64,000 bases of DNA from Candidatus Enterococcus myersii (GTDB lineage Bacteria > Bacillota > Bacilli > Lactobacillales > Enterococcaceae). This document shows, piece by piece, positions 17,060 through 30,457 of the stretch; within the stretch, counting starts at the first letter, position 1; each line of letters opens with the position of its first letter. Both the position numbers and the translations under genes were made by a program. Location of the stretch: NCBI RefSeq assembly GCF_017316025.1, contig NZ_JAFLVT010000017.1:27153-91152 (forward strand). The letters are read 5' to 3'. The notes beneath the pieces were generated by a model that searched no databases, was not told the origin of the DNA, and saw only the letters and a program-made list of their open reading frames with translations.

Positions 17060-17287
17060 GAATAAACGGCGTTTAAGGTATAACTTTGTTAGCAATAGTC
17101 GACTGAGGAGCTGGAATCATATCTACTTGATCTTGAAGCTGAACACTTCTATCAAGCCTTTTTTTATTATGAGGACAAATAGGTTGTATTTACCTTTTTA
17201 CGCCACTGGTTTTTTAATGTTCTTGTGATACTATAGAAAAATATGTAAAGAAGCTTTTTTTACTATTTTTTGAAGGGAAGAAAAGAA

Positions 17288-18109
17288 ATGTCTGTTTTCT
17301 TTTATACGGATCGTGGCAACAAACAAAATGAAGACTTTGTCTACGGCAATGATACATTTGGTTTTATTTTAGATGGTGCCAGTGGACTAGGAGATAATTA
17401 TTTACCTGGTATGAGTGATGCACAGGTTTTTAGCCATTTTATCGGCGGTCAACTGATAACACTTTTGGCGAATGAAAAAATGGCAACAAGTCGTGCTTTG
17501 ATGCAGGCTGTTACCAGCTTTGCACAAAATTACCGCAAAGAATTAGGAAAGTTAACCCCTGATTTGTGGCCGAGTGCCACATTTAGTTGTTATCGTAAAA
17601 TTGGCACGGAAATGGAGTTTAGTTGGTTGGGAGATTCACCAATCACTGCATTTTTAAACCAACAAATGCGTACTTTCTATGATCGGACCGTTCCGCAAAA
17701 TGATCAACGAATTGTTTCAACTTTTCATCAACTATTAAAAAAAGGCGAAACAATTGAGGCTGCAAAAGCGGCAGTGACAAAAGATTTGGTAAAAAATCGA
17801 CAAACAAAAAATACACCAAACGGATATGCGATTTTAGACCCGTCCCCAATTGGCATTGCGCGCTTATCACAAAAAAGTGTACCAGCTGACCAATTGGAAA
17901 AAATAGTCATTACCAGTGATGGCTTTTATCGGTTAGTGGATACCTTTAATGAATGTACACCGCATCAGTTAGGTCACTTTCAAGATTATGGAACTTTGGT
18001 AGCCGCATGTGATCACCTTCGTAAGTTAGAAGGTGAAGATGCAAAATTGCTAACCTATCCGCGTTTTAAACAAAGTGACGATGCCAGTGTTCTTGTTTGG
18101 CAAAAATAA
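17288..18109 (+). CDS. PP2C-like protein phosphatase
   Basis: A 273-residue single-domain protein with the metal-binding motifs of PPM/PP2C phosphatases: DRGNKQNED near residue 8, FILDGASGLGD near 27, WLGDSPITAF near 115, ITSDGFYRL near 208 and SDDASVLVW at the end. It lacks a membrane helix or sensor domain. It differs from the housekeeping PrpC/Stp phosphatase, which normally sits beside a PASTA kinase; no kinase is nearby. GAAGGGAAG precedes the ATG at 17288; a TTG six codons upstream lies before that site. Substrate unknown. Confidence 0.75.
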   Translation: MSVFFYTDRGNKQNEDFVYGNDTFGFILDGASGLGDNYLPGMSDAQVFSHFIGGQLITLLANEKMATSRALMQAVTSFAQNYRKELGKLTPDLWPSATFSCYRKIGTEMEFSWLGDSPITAFLNQQMRTFYDRTVPQNDQRIVSTFHQLLKKGETIEAAKAAVTKDLVKNRQTKNTPNGYAILDPSPIGIARLSQKSVPADQLEKIVITSDGFYRLVDTFNECTPHQLGHFQDYGTLVAACDHLRKLEGEDAKLLTYPRFKQSDDASVLVWQK

Positions 18110-18164
18110 AAAGATGGACCACATCTCAGCTTCATGGCTGTAAACGTGGTCTATCTTTTTATTT
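18108..18164. terminator. bidirectional terminator
   Basis: AAGATGGACCAC (18111-18122) pairs with GTGGTCTATCTT (18146-18157), flanked by A and T runs. It separates the phosphatase from the convergent small gene. Confidence 0.8.
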
Positions 18165-18191
18165 TCATGAGATTATTTGCTTGGATTTTCA

Positions 18192-18524
18192 CTAGGCATT
18201 GTTGACAATCTTTTGAATTTGATCGTCTAAGCTGCGAATAACATGGGCAGCATTGTTTTTAAAGTCTTCACTAAAGCTGTTACCTGCTGGCGTGACAGTA
18301 CCGACTTCTTTGTTCATAATATCGTAGATAACCAGACTTTCATCTTCTTTTTGCCAGTTCACTTTCCAATAAGGTCCTTCAAGTGCACCGTTTAAAATAT
18401 CTTGTGCATTGTCTAAAACGGCTTGCAAAATAATTTTTTCTTCAGTCGTTGCGATACCTCGATTTTTGTCGTCGGCTAATTTTTCAGTTACTTCAATCAT
18501 GTTAGTGGGAACAAGTAGTGACAT
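18192..18524 (-). CDS. conserved hypothetical protein (110 aa)
   Basis: A 110-residue acidic, soluble protein with an AGGAGGAATT site before its ATG. The N-terminal part is helical (TEKLADDKNRGIATTEEKII), the middle has a beta-like segment (YWKVNWQKEDESLVIYDIM), and the C-terminus is again helical. There is no signal peptide, membrane segment, cysteine cluster or HTH. I do not recognise the family. It is monocistronic, between a terminator and the divergent C69 dipeptidase gene, with which it shares a 160-bp promoter region. Confidence 0.65.
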   Translation of the reverse strand: MSLLVPTNMIEVTEKLADDKNRGIATTEEKIILQAVLDNAQDILNGALEGPYWKVNWQKEDESLVIYDIMNKEVGTVTPAGNSFSEDFKNNAAHVIRSLDDQIQKIVNNA

Positions 18525-18687
18525 GGTAATTCCTCCTTTTTTTCTATTATAACTTTTATTTGAAAATGGGGGTAAAGATTACCTTTTCATCATTTTCAAG
18601 GTTTTTGTTTCACAAAAATGAAGAGAAGGTCTACACTTTAATTAGTGAATAAGTAAAAGTCAATTAATTAGTGAAAGGATGAAAAAA

Positions 18688-20088
18688 ATGAACAATCACA
18701 GTGCATGTACGACGATTTTGGTAGGAAAAAAGGCTTCAATTGATGGTTCTACTATGATTGCCCGCAACGAAGATGGAGAAGCGCCATTAAATCCTAAGAA
18801 TTTTATTGTAGTAAAACCAGAAGAACAAGTGCAAAATTACAAAGCTGTTATTAGTGGTGTTGAAATAAAATTACCTGACAATCCCTTGCGTTATACTGCT
18901 ACGCCGGATGTTTCACCTAAAATCGGTATTTGGGGAGAATCTGGTATTAATAGCGCGAATGTTGCCATGTCAGCAACTGAAACAATTACAAGCAACTCTC
19001 GGATTTTAGGAGTTGATCCTTATGTGACAGGCGGTATTGGGGAAGAAGATATGCTGACTATCGTCTTGCCATATATTAAAAGTGCCCAAGCAGGCGTTAA
19101 ACGCTTAGGCGCATTGTTAGAAGAATTCGGCACGTATGAACCAAATGGTATTGCCTTTTCTGATCAGGATGAAATTTGGTGGTTTGAAACAATCGGTGGA
19201 CATCACTGGGCTGCTGTTAAAATTCCAGATGATGCTTATGTGGTGGCACCTAATCGGATGAATATTACTGACTTTGATTTTGATTCACCCGATACATTGT
19301 GTTCGAAAGATTTAAAAGAATTGATTCACAACTATCATTTAAATCCTGATTATACTGGCTATAATTTACGGCACATCTTTGGTAGTGCAACGGTAAAAGA
19401 TAACCAATACAACAATCCGCGGGCTTGGTATGTGCAACGCTTCTTCACGCCAGAGATAGAACAATCACCCTTTGATCAAAATCTGCCATTTATTTGTAAA
19501 GCCAATCGTTTAATAAGTGTGGAAGATATCAAATGGGCGTTAAGTTCTCATTATGAAGAAACAGTCTATGATTGTTATGGCGACGGTACGAAAGCACAAA
19601 AAAGCCAGTTGCGTCCCATCGGCATTAACCGCAATCAAGAAGTACACATTTTGCAATTGCGTAATGACGTACCAAAAGAAATTGCAGGTATTCATTGGTT
19701 GGCTTTTGGTCCGAATACCTTTAACACTGTTGTGCCATTTTATGCAAATGTAGAAGATACACCAGCTTTTTATAAAGAAGTAAAAGAAGATTTTAGTTTG
19801 GATAATATGTATTGGTTAAGTGGCGTGATCGCCGTTTTAGGGGATACAAATTATAATTTATATTCAGATGTACGAGATGATTATGTACAAGATAGTGTTG
19901 CCGCTTTTCGTCATATCCAACACAAGGCAGATCAAAATGCAGTCAACAAAGCAGATAGCTCAAATTATTTAGCTTCAGTGAATGAAGAGTATGCCAAAGT
20001 AGCCAAAGAGTTGACAACAAAACTGCTTGGGCAAATGGTAATGCTTGGTGCACCACAAATGAAGTTGCGTTTTAACTTAGGGGATTAA
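18688..20088 (+). CDS. pepD: C69-family dipeptidase (PepD)
   Basis: A 466-residue cysteine dipeptidase of peptidase family C69, an Ntn-hydrolase that cleaves a broad range of dipeptides in the cytoplasm. The family processes a very short propeptide so that cysteine becomes the N-terminal nucleophile; here that is Cys7 in HSACTTILVGKKASIDGST, followed by MIARNEDGEAP. The ATG at 18688 is chosen because AAAGGA sits 8 nt upstream; the ATG three codons earlier overlaps that site. It has its own promoter region and a strong terminator. Confidence 0.88.
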   Translation: MNNHSACTTILVGKKASIDGSTMIARNEDGEAPLNPKNFIVVKPEEQVQNYKAVISGVEIKLPDNPLRYTATPDVSPKIGIWGESGINSANVAMSATETITSNSRILGVDPYVTGGIGEEDMLTIVLPYIKSAQAGVKRLGALLEEFGTYEPNGIAFSDQDEIWWFETIGGHHWAAVKIPDDAYVVAPNRMNITDFDFDSPDTLCSKDLKELIHNYHLNPDYTGYNLRHIFGSATVKDNQYNNPRAWYVQRFFTPEIEQSPFDQNLPFICKANRLISVEDIKWALSSHYEETVYDCYGDGTKAQKSQLRPIGINRNQEVHILQLRNDVPKEIAGIHWLAFGPNTFNTVVPFYANVEDTPAFYKEVKEDFSLDNMYWLSGVIAVLGDTNYNLYSDVRDDYVQDSVAAFRHIQHKADQNAVNKADSSNYLASVNEEYAKVAKELTTKLLGQMVMLGAPQMKLRFNLGD

Positions 20089-20118
20089 TGGGAATACGTT
20101 GTAAAAGCCAATTAAGCA

Positions 20119-20158
20119 AAAAGGAGCTGGGACCACTTATAGTCCCAGCTCCTTTTTA
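20119..20158 (+). terminator. intrinsic terminator
   Basis: AAAGGAGCTGGGAC/GTCCCAGCTCCTTTTT stem-loop directly after pepD. Confidence 0.9.
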
Positions 20159-20161
20159 CAA

Positions 20162-20210
20162 TAAAAATTGATCTCAAAGCAGCTTATCGCAAAAGAAGTT
20201 GCTTTGAGAT
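20162..20210 (-). terminator. terminator of the YxeA-like gene
   Basis: On the minus strand ATCTCAAAGCA pairs perfectly with TGCTTTGAGAT (stem 20171-20210) and is followed by CAATTTTTATT. Bases 20211-20357 show nothing else. Confidence 0.65.
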
Positions 20211-20357
20211 TAATCACTTTGTTAAAGGCTATAAAATTTGAAAGTCATGTCACTATTTTATTTCCTTACGCAATTTGTGCAAGGGTTCCTAAATTTTTTT
20301 ATGAATAGAACTTGTGGCGTTATGCTAAATTTGGGAATCATAGGAGGTTATAGCGAT

Positions 20358-20717
20358 TTAATTTAAATGCGTTAATGCTTTTTTGGGTACCGCTTTTTCA
20401 GCGACTTCTTCCCACTGAGTCACGCCTTCTTTTTTGGTATTGTACGTAACTTTTAAGTATGCATTTTTCCGCAAAGGGCGTTCTTTGTTGGCACGAAAGG
20501 TTAATTCTTTACTTTTGCCATTTTCATCGTAACCGGTTAATTGATATTCGTAGTCTAAATATTCTTGGCCGCTGTCATCTTTTAAGGTCACTTGTTTACC
20601 ATCTGTTGTCACTTGAACATAATAGGTATCGCCACCCATCTCTGTTGTTTCAATAAATTTAAATAATCCAAAGGCCGCGACGATAACAACCACTAAGCCG
20701 ATTAATAGTTTTTTCAT
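20358..20717 (-). CDS. YxeA-family (DUF1093) exported protein
   Basis: A 119-residue protein with a single N-terminal hydrophobic segment (KKLLIGLVVVIVAAFGLF) that serves as signal or anchor, followed by an extracellular domain. TYYVQVT, YEYQLTGYDENGKSKELTF, and LRKNAYLKVTYN match the YxeA/DUF1093 pattern, an OB-like small domain. Function is unknown; such genes are often multicopy in Enterococcus and Bacillus. The ATG at 20717 is preferred because GGTGG lies 7 nt upstream; another ATG four codons earlier overlaps GGATGG. It lies downstream of a candidate small RNA on the same strand. Confidence 0.75.
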   Translation of the reverse strand: MKKLLIGLVVVIVAAFGLFKFIETTEMGGDTYYVQVTTDGKQVTLKDDSGQEYLDYEYQLTGYDENGKSKELTFRANKERPLRKNAYLKVTYNTKKEGVTQWEEVAEKAVPKKALTHLN

Positions 20718-20832
20718 GTATTCCACCATCCTGTTTACTTTATAACACTATCTTAAACGGATTTTAAAAAAGGTACCATAGCTTTTTATTGCGAAAGACT
20801 TACATTTTTGCAATAAGCCGATTTTCATAAGT

Positions 20833-21029
20833 AAAAAAATAGCCTTCTAAAAGGCTAAGGTGATCTGTTACAAGAAAATGCGTCATGCCATTTTCTTATG
20901 TAATACGGCTAAAGGAGCTAAAAAAATAGCTTGGCGGAAACTATGGGGAATAGTTTTCCGCCTATTGGGAAATTAAGGTTATTGGGGAATATCCTTGTTT
21001 CTACTACTCATTTTAAACTGTTTTGACTA
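20833..21029 (-). ncRNA. candidate small RNA or structured leader (three hairpins)
   Basis: Minus strand, about 190 nt from a well-formed promoter. Three successive hairpins follow: GGCGGAAAACTAT/ATAGTTTCCGCC (20962-20933, then a T7 run a few bases on), AAGAAAATG/CATTTTCTT, and AGCCTT-TTAG-AAGGCT (20856-20841) followed by T7. No reading frame longer than 10 codons with a ribosome binding site is present. It ends about 115 bp before the YxeA-like gene, so it may be a stand-alone sRNA or an attenuated leader. Confidence 0.45.
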
Positions 21030-21035
21030 AATTGC

Positions 21036-21064
21036 ATTATAATTATTCTAAATAGGAAAATCAA
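21036..21064 (-). promoter_or_regulatory. sigma-A promoter of the candidate small RNA
   Basis: Minus strand TTGATT (21064-21059), exactly 17 nt, TATAAT (21041-21036). The perfect minus-10 and ideal spacing predict a start near 21029. Confidence 0.65.
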
Positions 21065-21193
21065 GAGGTTCTACAATGTTATTTTCTTCATTATAAAAGG
21101 CGACAATATCCTCTTTTTTAGGTAATTTTCGTTTTACTTCATTTTTTTTTGAATTAGAGAATTTTTTGATAAGAAAAAATTTGAAAAAATAGA

Positions 21194-21241
21194 TAAAAAC
21201 GCCTGCTGTACAATTGTTTTGAAAATAATTGTACAGCAGGC
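21194..21241 (-). terminator. terminator of the maltodextrin ABC operon
   Basis: GCCTGCTGTACAATT pairs perfectly with AATTGTACAGCAGGC (21201-21241); the minus-strand read ends in GTTTTTATC. Confidence 0.88.
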
Positions 21242-21262
21242 ATTTTGCTTGGATTTTTTTGA

Positions 21263-22135
21263 TTAACCTTTTACAGAACCAGAAGTAATCCCTTCTACAT
21301 AATATTTTTGCATGAAGATAAATAAAATCGTAATTGGAATTGCAATCAGTACACAACCGGCTGTAAAAGACATAAATAAAGAGTTTGCAGTTGTTTTGTT
21401 CATCATTGAGAATAAGCCGATCGCAACGGTGTAGTTTTTAACATCGTCGCCCATGATGATCTTGGCAAAGATAAAGTCCATCCACGGAGCCATAAAGGCC
21501 ATTAAAGCAGTGTAGACAATAATTGGCTTGGAAAGGGGAAGCGTAATTTTAGTAAAAATTTGCCATTTGTTGGCACCATCAATCATGGCAGATTCATCCA
21601 AGGCCATTGGAATGGTATCAAAGAATCCCTTCGCAATATAAAAACCTAAGGCAGCACCTGAAGAGTAGATCAAAATTAAAGCGAGCAAACTTTGAGTTAA
21701 ATCCATTGCTTTTAAAATATAGTAGACCGCAATCATACTCATAAAGCCAGGAAACATATTTAAAACTAAGGCCACTTTTAAAAATGGTTTCCGTAGTTTA
21801 AAACGCAATCGCGATAAGGCATAAGCCATGGCAATTGTAATGAAGGTTGAAAGCAGACAGCTAATAACTGCAACAAAAAGTGTGTTTAAAAACCAACGGA
21901 CAAAAGGATAGTTGCCTGAAGCATCACTTAAAAGGGTAGCATAATTTCCCATTGTAAATTCTTTGGGGATGATATAAGGAACAAATGCGCCCCCTTCTGA
22001 ACGAAAGCTCGTAAGAACAATCCAGAAAATAGGAAAGAGCCAAAAGACTGCCATAATCGTTAAAATGGCGTAGATTAACGTGCGGGTTGCTCTTTGTTTT
22101 TTATGATAACTTTTGCTTTTTGATTGTACCGCCAT
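21263..22135 (-). CDS. malD: maltodextrin ABC permease, MalG/MdxG type
   Basis: A 290-residue permease with six hydrophobic helices and the EAA loop in the form DESAMIDGANKWQIFTKITL near residue 185. Length and N-terminus resemble MalG-like maltodextrin permeases of Firmicutes (MalD, MdxG). With the larger permease gene 3 bp upstream it forms the transmembrane channel of the maltodextrin importer. AAGGAGGCG precedes the ATG. It is the last gene before the operon terminator. No ATPase gene follows; a shared MsmX/MalK-type ATPase from elsewhere in the genome is presumed. Confidence 0.9.
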   Translation of the reverse strand: MAVQSKSKSYHKKQRATRTLIYAILTIMAVFWLFPIFWIVLTSFRSEGGAFVPYIIPKEFTMGNYATLLSDASGNYPFVRWFLNTLFVAVISCLLSTFITIAMAYALSRLRFKLRKPFLKVALVLNMFPGFMSMIAVYYILKAMDLTQSLLALILIYSSGAALGFYIAKGFFDTIPMALDESAMIDGANKWQIFTKITLPLSKPIIVYTALMAFMAPWMDFIFAKIIMGDDVKNYTVAIGLFSMMNKTTANSLFMSFTAGCVLIAIPITILFIFMQKYYVEGITSGSVKG

Positions 22136-22138
22136 TTT

Positions 22139-23488
22139 TTACGCCTCCTTAAATGAATTTGTACGCGTGTAGGCCATTAAACTAAAGACTGCTGATAAGA
22201 TGAAGATCAAAATACCGATAACAGAGGCTAAATTATAGTCCATCGTATTGACAGTCAAGTTATAAAGCCAAGTAACTAAAAGGTCAGTGGAACCAGCGCC
22301 GTAAAAGTCAGAGTTGGTTGGACCACCTTGCGTTAATAGATAGATAACGTTGAAGTTATTGATATTGCCGATAAATTGTTGGATTAAAGCTGGTGTCATG
22401 ACAAATAGGATTTGTGGGAAAGTGATGTTACGGAAAATTTGGAATTTATTCGCCCCATCAATTTCAGCAGCTTCAATTTGATCAGTTGGCAAGTTTTGGA
22501 TAATCCCAGTTGAAATTAACATCGTGACTGGAATCCCGATCCACATATTGACAACAATAACGGTAATTTTTGCTAAAATTGGATCTGTTAAAAAAGGAAT
22601 CGAGCTAGAAATCCAACCTAAATTTTGTAAGATGGCATTAATTGGTCCCGCATCATTTAGTAAATTACGCATGACAAGTAAAGAGACAAATTGCGGCACA
22701 GCCATTGTAATAACAAAAAGTGTTCGCCACATTTTTTTGTATTTAATGCCTTTTGCGTTAATTAATAAGGCTAAGATAATACCAAAAAAGAAATTGGTTA
22801 CAGTTGCAAAGATGGCCCAAATTAAGGTCCAGCCTAAGACGGGGAAGAAGGTTCCGGCCATATCACCGCTAATGACATTACCAAAATTTTGTAATCCAAC
22901 CCAAGTAAATAAGCTTTTTGGTGGTAAGTGATTATGATCGTAGTTCGTAAAGGCGATGGAAATCATGTATAAAAGCGGTAAAACGGTAAAGAACAAGACA
23001 CCGATTAATGGGACAGACATTAACGTAACATGGAAACGTTCGTTTAATAAGCTGCGTAAGTCTTGAGTAGTTGAAGGAATTTTATCGCCAGATAGTTTTA
23101 ATTCAAAAAGGTGACGTGCACTTTTTAAGTTGATAACATATAAAATAATTAATAAAACACAGACTAAAATAGCCGCAATCCCAAATAGTAAAATCAACAT
23201 GGAATTATCGCCTTTTTGTAAAAGTTCAATTCCTAAATCTTCGTTATAAACCAAACCTTGTTTTTTTGTGCCTAAGGTTTGAAGCATCGCTAAGGCGTGA
23301 GCACCATTGGTTACAAGCCAATAAATAAAGCCAATTTCACTGGCTAAAAACAAAAGACCTTTTGGAATTTGTTTGTTTGCCAGGTTAGCAGCACCCATAA
23401 TGAAAAAAGATAATTTAGTGGGCAAATCACCTTTTTTAAAAAGCTCTCTAAAGGTGATGTGGGTTTCATAGTTTTTCTTTTTGAACAT
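22139..23488 (-). CDS. malC: maltodextrin ABC permease, MalF/MdxF type
   Basis: A 449-residue permease of the MalF type with the extended N-terminal region of Firmicutes proteins: an initial helix pair, then a helix near residues 95-120, and the permease core with EAA loop AAEIDGANKFQIFRNITFPQ. The start chosen is the ATG at 23488, preceded by AGGTGA on the minus strand; a frame 37 codons longer would run into the attenuator hairpin region and has no site. It pairs with the downstream permease gene. Expression relative to the binding protein is probably reduced by the hairpin at 23611-23657. Confidence 0.88.
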   Translation of the reverse strand: MFKKKNYETHITFRELFKKGDLPTKLSFFIMGAANLANKQIPKGLLFLASEIGFIYWLVTNGAHALAMLQTLGTKKQGLVYNEDLGIELLQKGDNSMLILLFGIAAILVCVLLIILYVINLKSARHLFELKLSGDKIPSTTQDLRSLLNERFHVTLMSVPLIGVLFFTVLPLLYMISIAFTNYDHNHLPPKSLFTWVGLQNFGNVISGDMAGTFFPVLGWTLIWAIFATVTNFFFGIILALLINAKGIKYKKMWRTLFVITMAVPQFVSLLVMRNLLNDAGPINAILQNLGWISSSIPFLTDPILAKITVIVVNMWIGIPVTMLISTGIIQNLPTDQIEAAEIDGANKFQIFRNITFPQILFVMTPALIQQFIGNINNFNVIYLLTQGGPTNSDFYGAGSTDLLVTWLYNLTVNTMDYNLASVIGILIFILSAVFSLMAYTRTNSFKEA

Positions 23489-23610
23489 GTGGTCTTCACC
23501 TAACTTTCGTTTTTCCTGCTTGTATTTAAAAGAGGAATTTTGAACAAGGAGAATTGAACAAAACTCCCAGTTGTGTTTGAAAGCTAGCTGCATTGCCAAG
23601 CTTTCTTAAC

Positions 23611-23657
23611 TAAAAAGGCCGAGCGAAAAAATCTGCAGGGATTTTTTGATCGGCCTT
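23611..23657 (-). terminator. attenuating hairpin between binding protein and permease genes
   Basis: Minus strand AAGGCCG-ATC-AAAAAATC pairs with GATTTTTT-CGC-TCGGCCTT, followed by TTT. It sits between the binding-protein stop (23690) and the permease start (23488) inside the operon, the usual position for partial termination that keeps the binding protein in excess. Confidence 0.7.
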
Positions 23658-23689
23658 AAATTTTACACTTGCGTCAAACTAATAACGAT

Positions 23690-24946
23690 TTATTCTGCTG
23701 ACTTAGATGTATCAGCAACAAATTTATCCAATTTTGCTTGGTAGTCACTAGCGGCGATTTTGCCTTTGTAAGTGTCGTTAATCAAAGCGTCCATTGGTGG
23801 CCAGAATGAAACCATTTCTGGTAATTTGGGCATTACAACAGAATGTTCTGGGTCAGCCATTTCCATAACTGCTTTTGCGACAGCATCTTCTTTAACTTTG
23901 CTATCTTCTTGTAATTCTTTGTTAGCAGGAATTACACCGTTTACTTCGAATTCTTTTTGTTGTGTTTCTTTACCACTTAGGTAGTTTGCTAATGCCATGG
24001 CTGCTAGTGGTGCTTTTGTTTGTTGGTTAACACCGTAAACTTTAACACCTAAAAAAGCTTTCATTTGTTTTGGACCATTGCCAAAATCAATGGTAGGGTA
24101 AGCTGCAACAGCCATGTTATCACCCAATGCTTTTTTCACATCATTTTTAGACCATGGACCAGAAAGGAAAGCATCTGTTTTACCAGATTGTAAGTTTGAT
24201 AAGGCAGATGCGTTGGCTTGAACGACACCGGCATTATCTTTTTGTTTGGCGATCCAGTCAAGAACTTGTACACCTTGTTCATCATTGAAGTTTGTTCCTT
24301 TTAAGTCTTCACCATTTTCACCATATAAAACATTGCCGTTACTCATGAATAATGGACCAAAGATGTAGTTAGCACCTGCTTCAGCAAAGTTTGTCCCGAT
24401 TTTACCTTTTTGGGTTAACGTTGCCCAAGTTTTTACATCATCTGCAGATAATTTTGCTTTGTTATAGTAAAGAACTTGTGATTCAACACCATAAGGGTAG
24501 CCGTAAATTTTATCTTTCCAAGTAACACCGTTAACAGCTGCTTCGGTATTATTTTCTTTAATTTCTTCTGCTTGTTTTTTACCAACGGGATACAAAAGAC
24601 CAGCTTCTGCCATTTGACCAATTTGATCGTGGGGCATCATGAAAACATCAGCAGCTTTTTCTGGGTCTTTTGAAACATCTGCTTTAGCGTCAGCAGATTG
24701 ACCGGCTTTAATGGTTACTTTTACATCGGGATATTCTTTTTGGAAATCAGCAACAGCTTCTTTAATAGCTGGAATATGTTCAGTATCAATCCATACTTTT
24801 AAATCACCTTTTACTTCTTCAGATTTTGCGGATGAGTTATCTGCGCTGTCATCTTTTGAATCACTTGAACCACAAGCTGCTAATGTCATAGCAGATAAAC
24901 TTAAAACTACGCCACCCATCAATAACTTTTTCCAATTTGATTTCAT
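23690..24946 (-). CDS. malX: maltose/maltodextrin-binding lipoprotein
   Basis: A 418-residue extracellular solute-binding lipoprotein. The signal peptide ends in the lipobox LAACG, so Cys is lipidated and anchored to the membrane, followed by a Ser/Asp-rich linker. The mature start GDLKVWIDTEHIPAIKEAV and the segment VFMMPHDQIGQMAEAGLLYPV match MalE/MdxE-type maltodextrin receptors. The ATG at 24946 follows GGGAGGAAC on the minus strand. It is the first gene of the ABC operon, and a MalR/CcpA-like operator at 24999-25012 lies 50 bp upstream. The gene is divergent from the three glycoside hydrolases. Confidence 0.92.
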   Translation of the reverse strand: MKSNWKKLLMGGVVLSLSAMTLAACGSSDSKDDSADNSSAKSEEVKGDLKVWIDTEHIPAIKEAVADFQKEYPDVKVTIKAGQSADAKADVSKDPEKAADVFMMPHDQIGQMAEAGLLYPVGKKQAEEIKENNTEAAVNGVTWKDKIYGYPYGVESQVLYYNKAKLSADDVKTWATLTQKGKIGTNFAEAGANYIFGPLFMSNGNVLYGENGEDLKGTNFNDEQGVQVLDWIAKQKDNAGVVQANASALSNLQSGKTDAFLSGPWSKNDVKKALGDNMAVAAYPTIDFGNGPKQMKAFLGVKVYGVNQQTKAPLAAMALANYLSGKETQQKEFEVNGVIPANKELQEDSKVKEDAVAKAVMEMADPEHSVVMPKLPEMVSFWPPMDALINDTYKGKIAASDYQAKLDKFVADTSKSAE

Positions 24947-24998
24947 TTCTTGTTCCTCCCAAAAATTATTTAAATGATTTCGCTTACAAAATGTATTA

Positions 24999-25012
24999 TG
25001 CAACCGATTGCG
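24999..25012. promoter_or_regulatory. LacI-family (MalR/CcpA-like) operator
   Basis: TGCAACCGATTGCG contains GCAA-nCGn-TTGC with full dyad symmetry, the form bound by MalR and other LacI-family regulators. It is just upstream of the binding-protein gene. Confidence 0.6.
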
Positions 25013-25196
25013 GAAATAGTCAAGCAATTTATTTGAAATATTTTTTTCACTTTTTTAAAACACGTGATACAAATTGAAAGTTCCATAAAAGTTTTACGTA
25101 TATAACGAAAACAATTAACGATATAGACTAATTTTGCGAACGAAAATAAGAATCGGTCATTTTAGTAACACTTGCAAAGAAGCAAAAAAATATAAA

Positions 25197-25210
25197 TGCA
25201 ATCGTTTGCG
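25197..25210. promoter_or_regulatory. second LacI-family (MalR/CcpA-like) operator
   Basis: TGCAATCGTTTGCG has the same GCAA-nCGn-TTGC core as the site at 24999 and lies upstream of the hydrolase operon. Two matching sites in a 368-bp divergent region suggest joint maltose control of both operons. The region holds no gene. Confidence 0.6.
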
Positions 25211-25314
25211 GTAATTTCATTGAAATTCAAATTTTAATATGTCATAATGAAGCCGAAATGAACTTTTTCTCATGAAAAATATCGTGAGTAATCAAAAAAG
25301 AAGGGTGCGATTTG

Positions 25315-30343
<5,029 letters not shown>

Positions 30344-30359
30344 TAATTTATAATCTAGC

Positions 30360-30397
30360 AAAAAAGCGAGCCGACCTTAGTGGGGCTCGCTTTTTTG
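30360..30397 (+). terminator. terminator of the hydrolase operon
   Basis: GCGAGCC/GGCTCGC stem (30366-30390) with A6 before and T6 after. Confidence 0.9.
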
Positions 30398-30457
30398 CGA
30401 ATACTAGAACATTTGCTACACTTAACTTACCAAATTCAGTGGAAGAGGGAAAAGAGA

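Noticed and set aside
16977..17228. 83-aa plus-strand frame after the symporter
   Set aside because: It starts inside the symporter gene and crosses a strong terminator; composition is not protein-like.
21048..21356. 102-aa minus-strand frame between the malD 3' end and the candidate small RNA
   Set aside because: It runs through the malD coding end and the strong operon terminator, has no ribosome binding site, and its C-terminal part lies over the small-RNA promoter.
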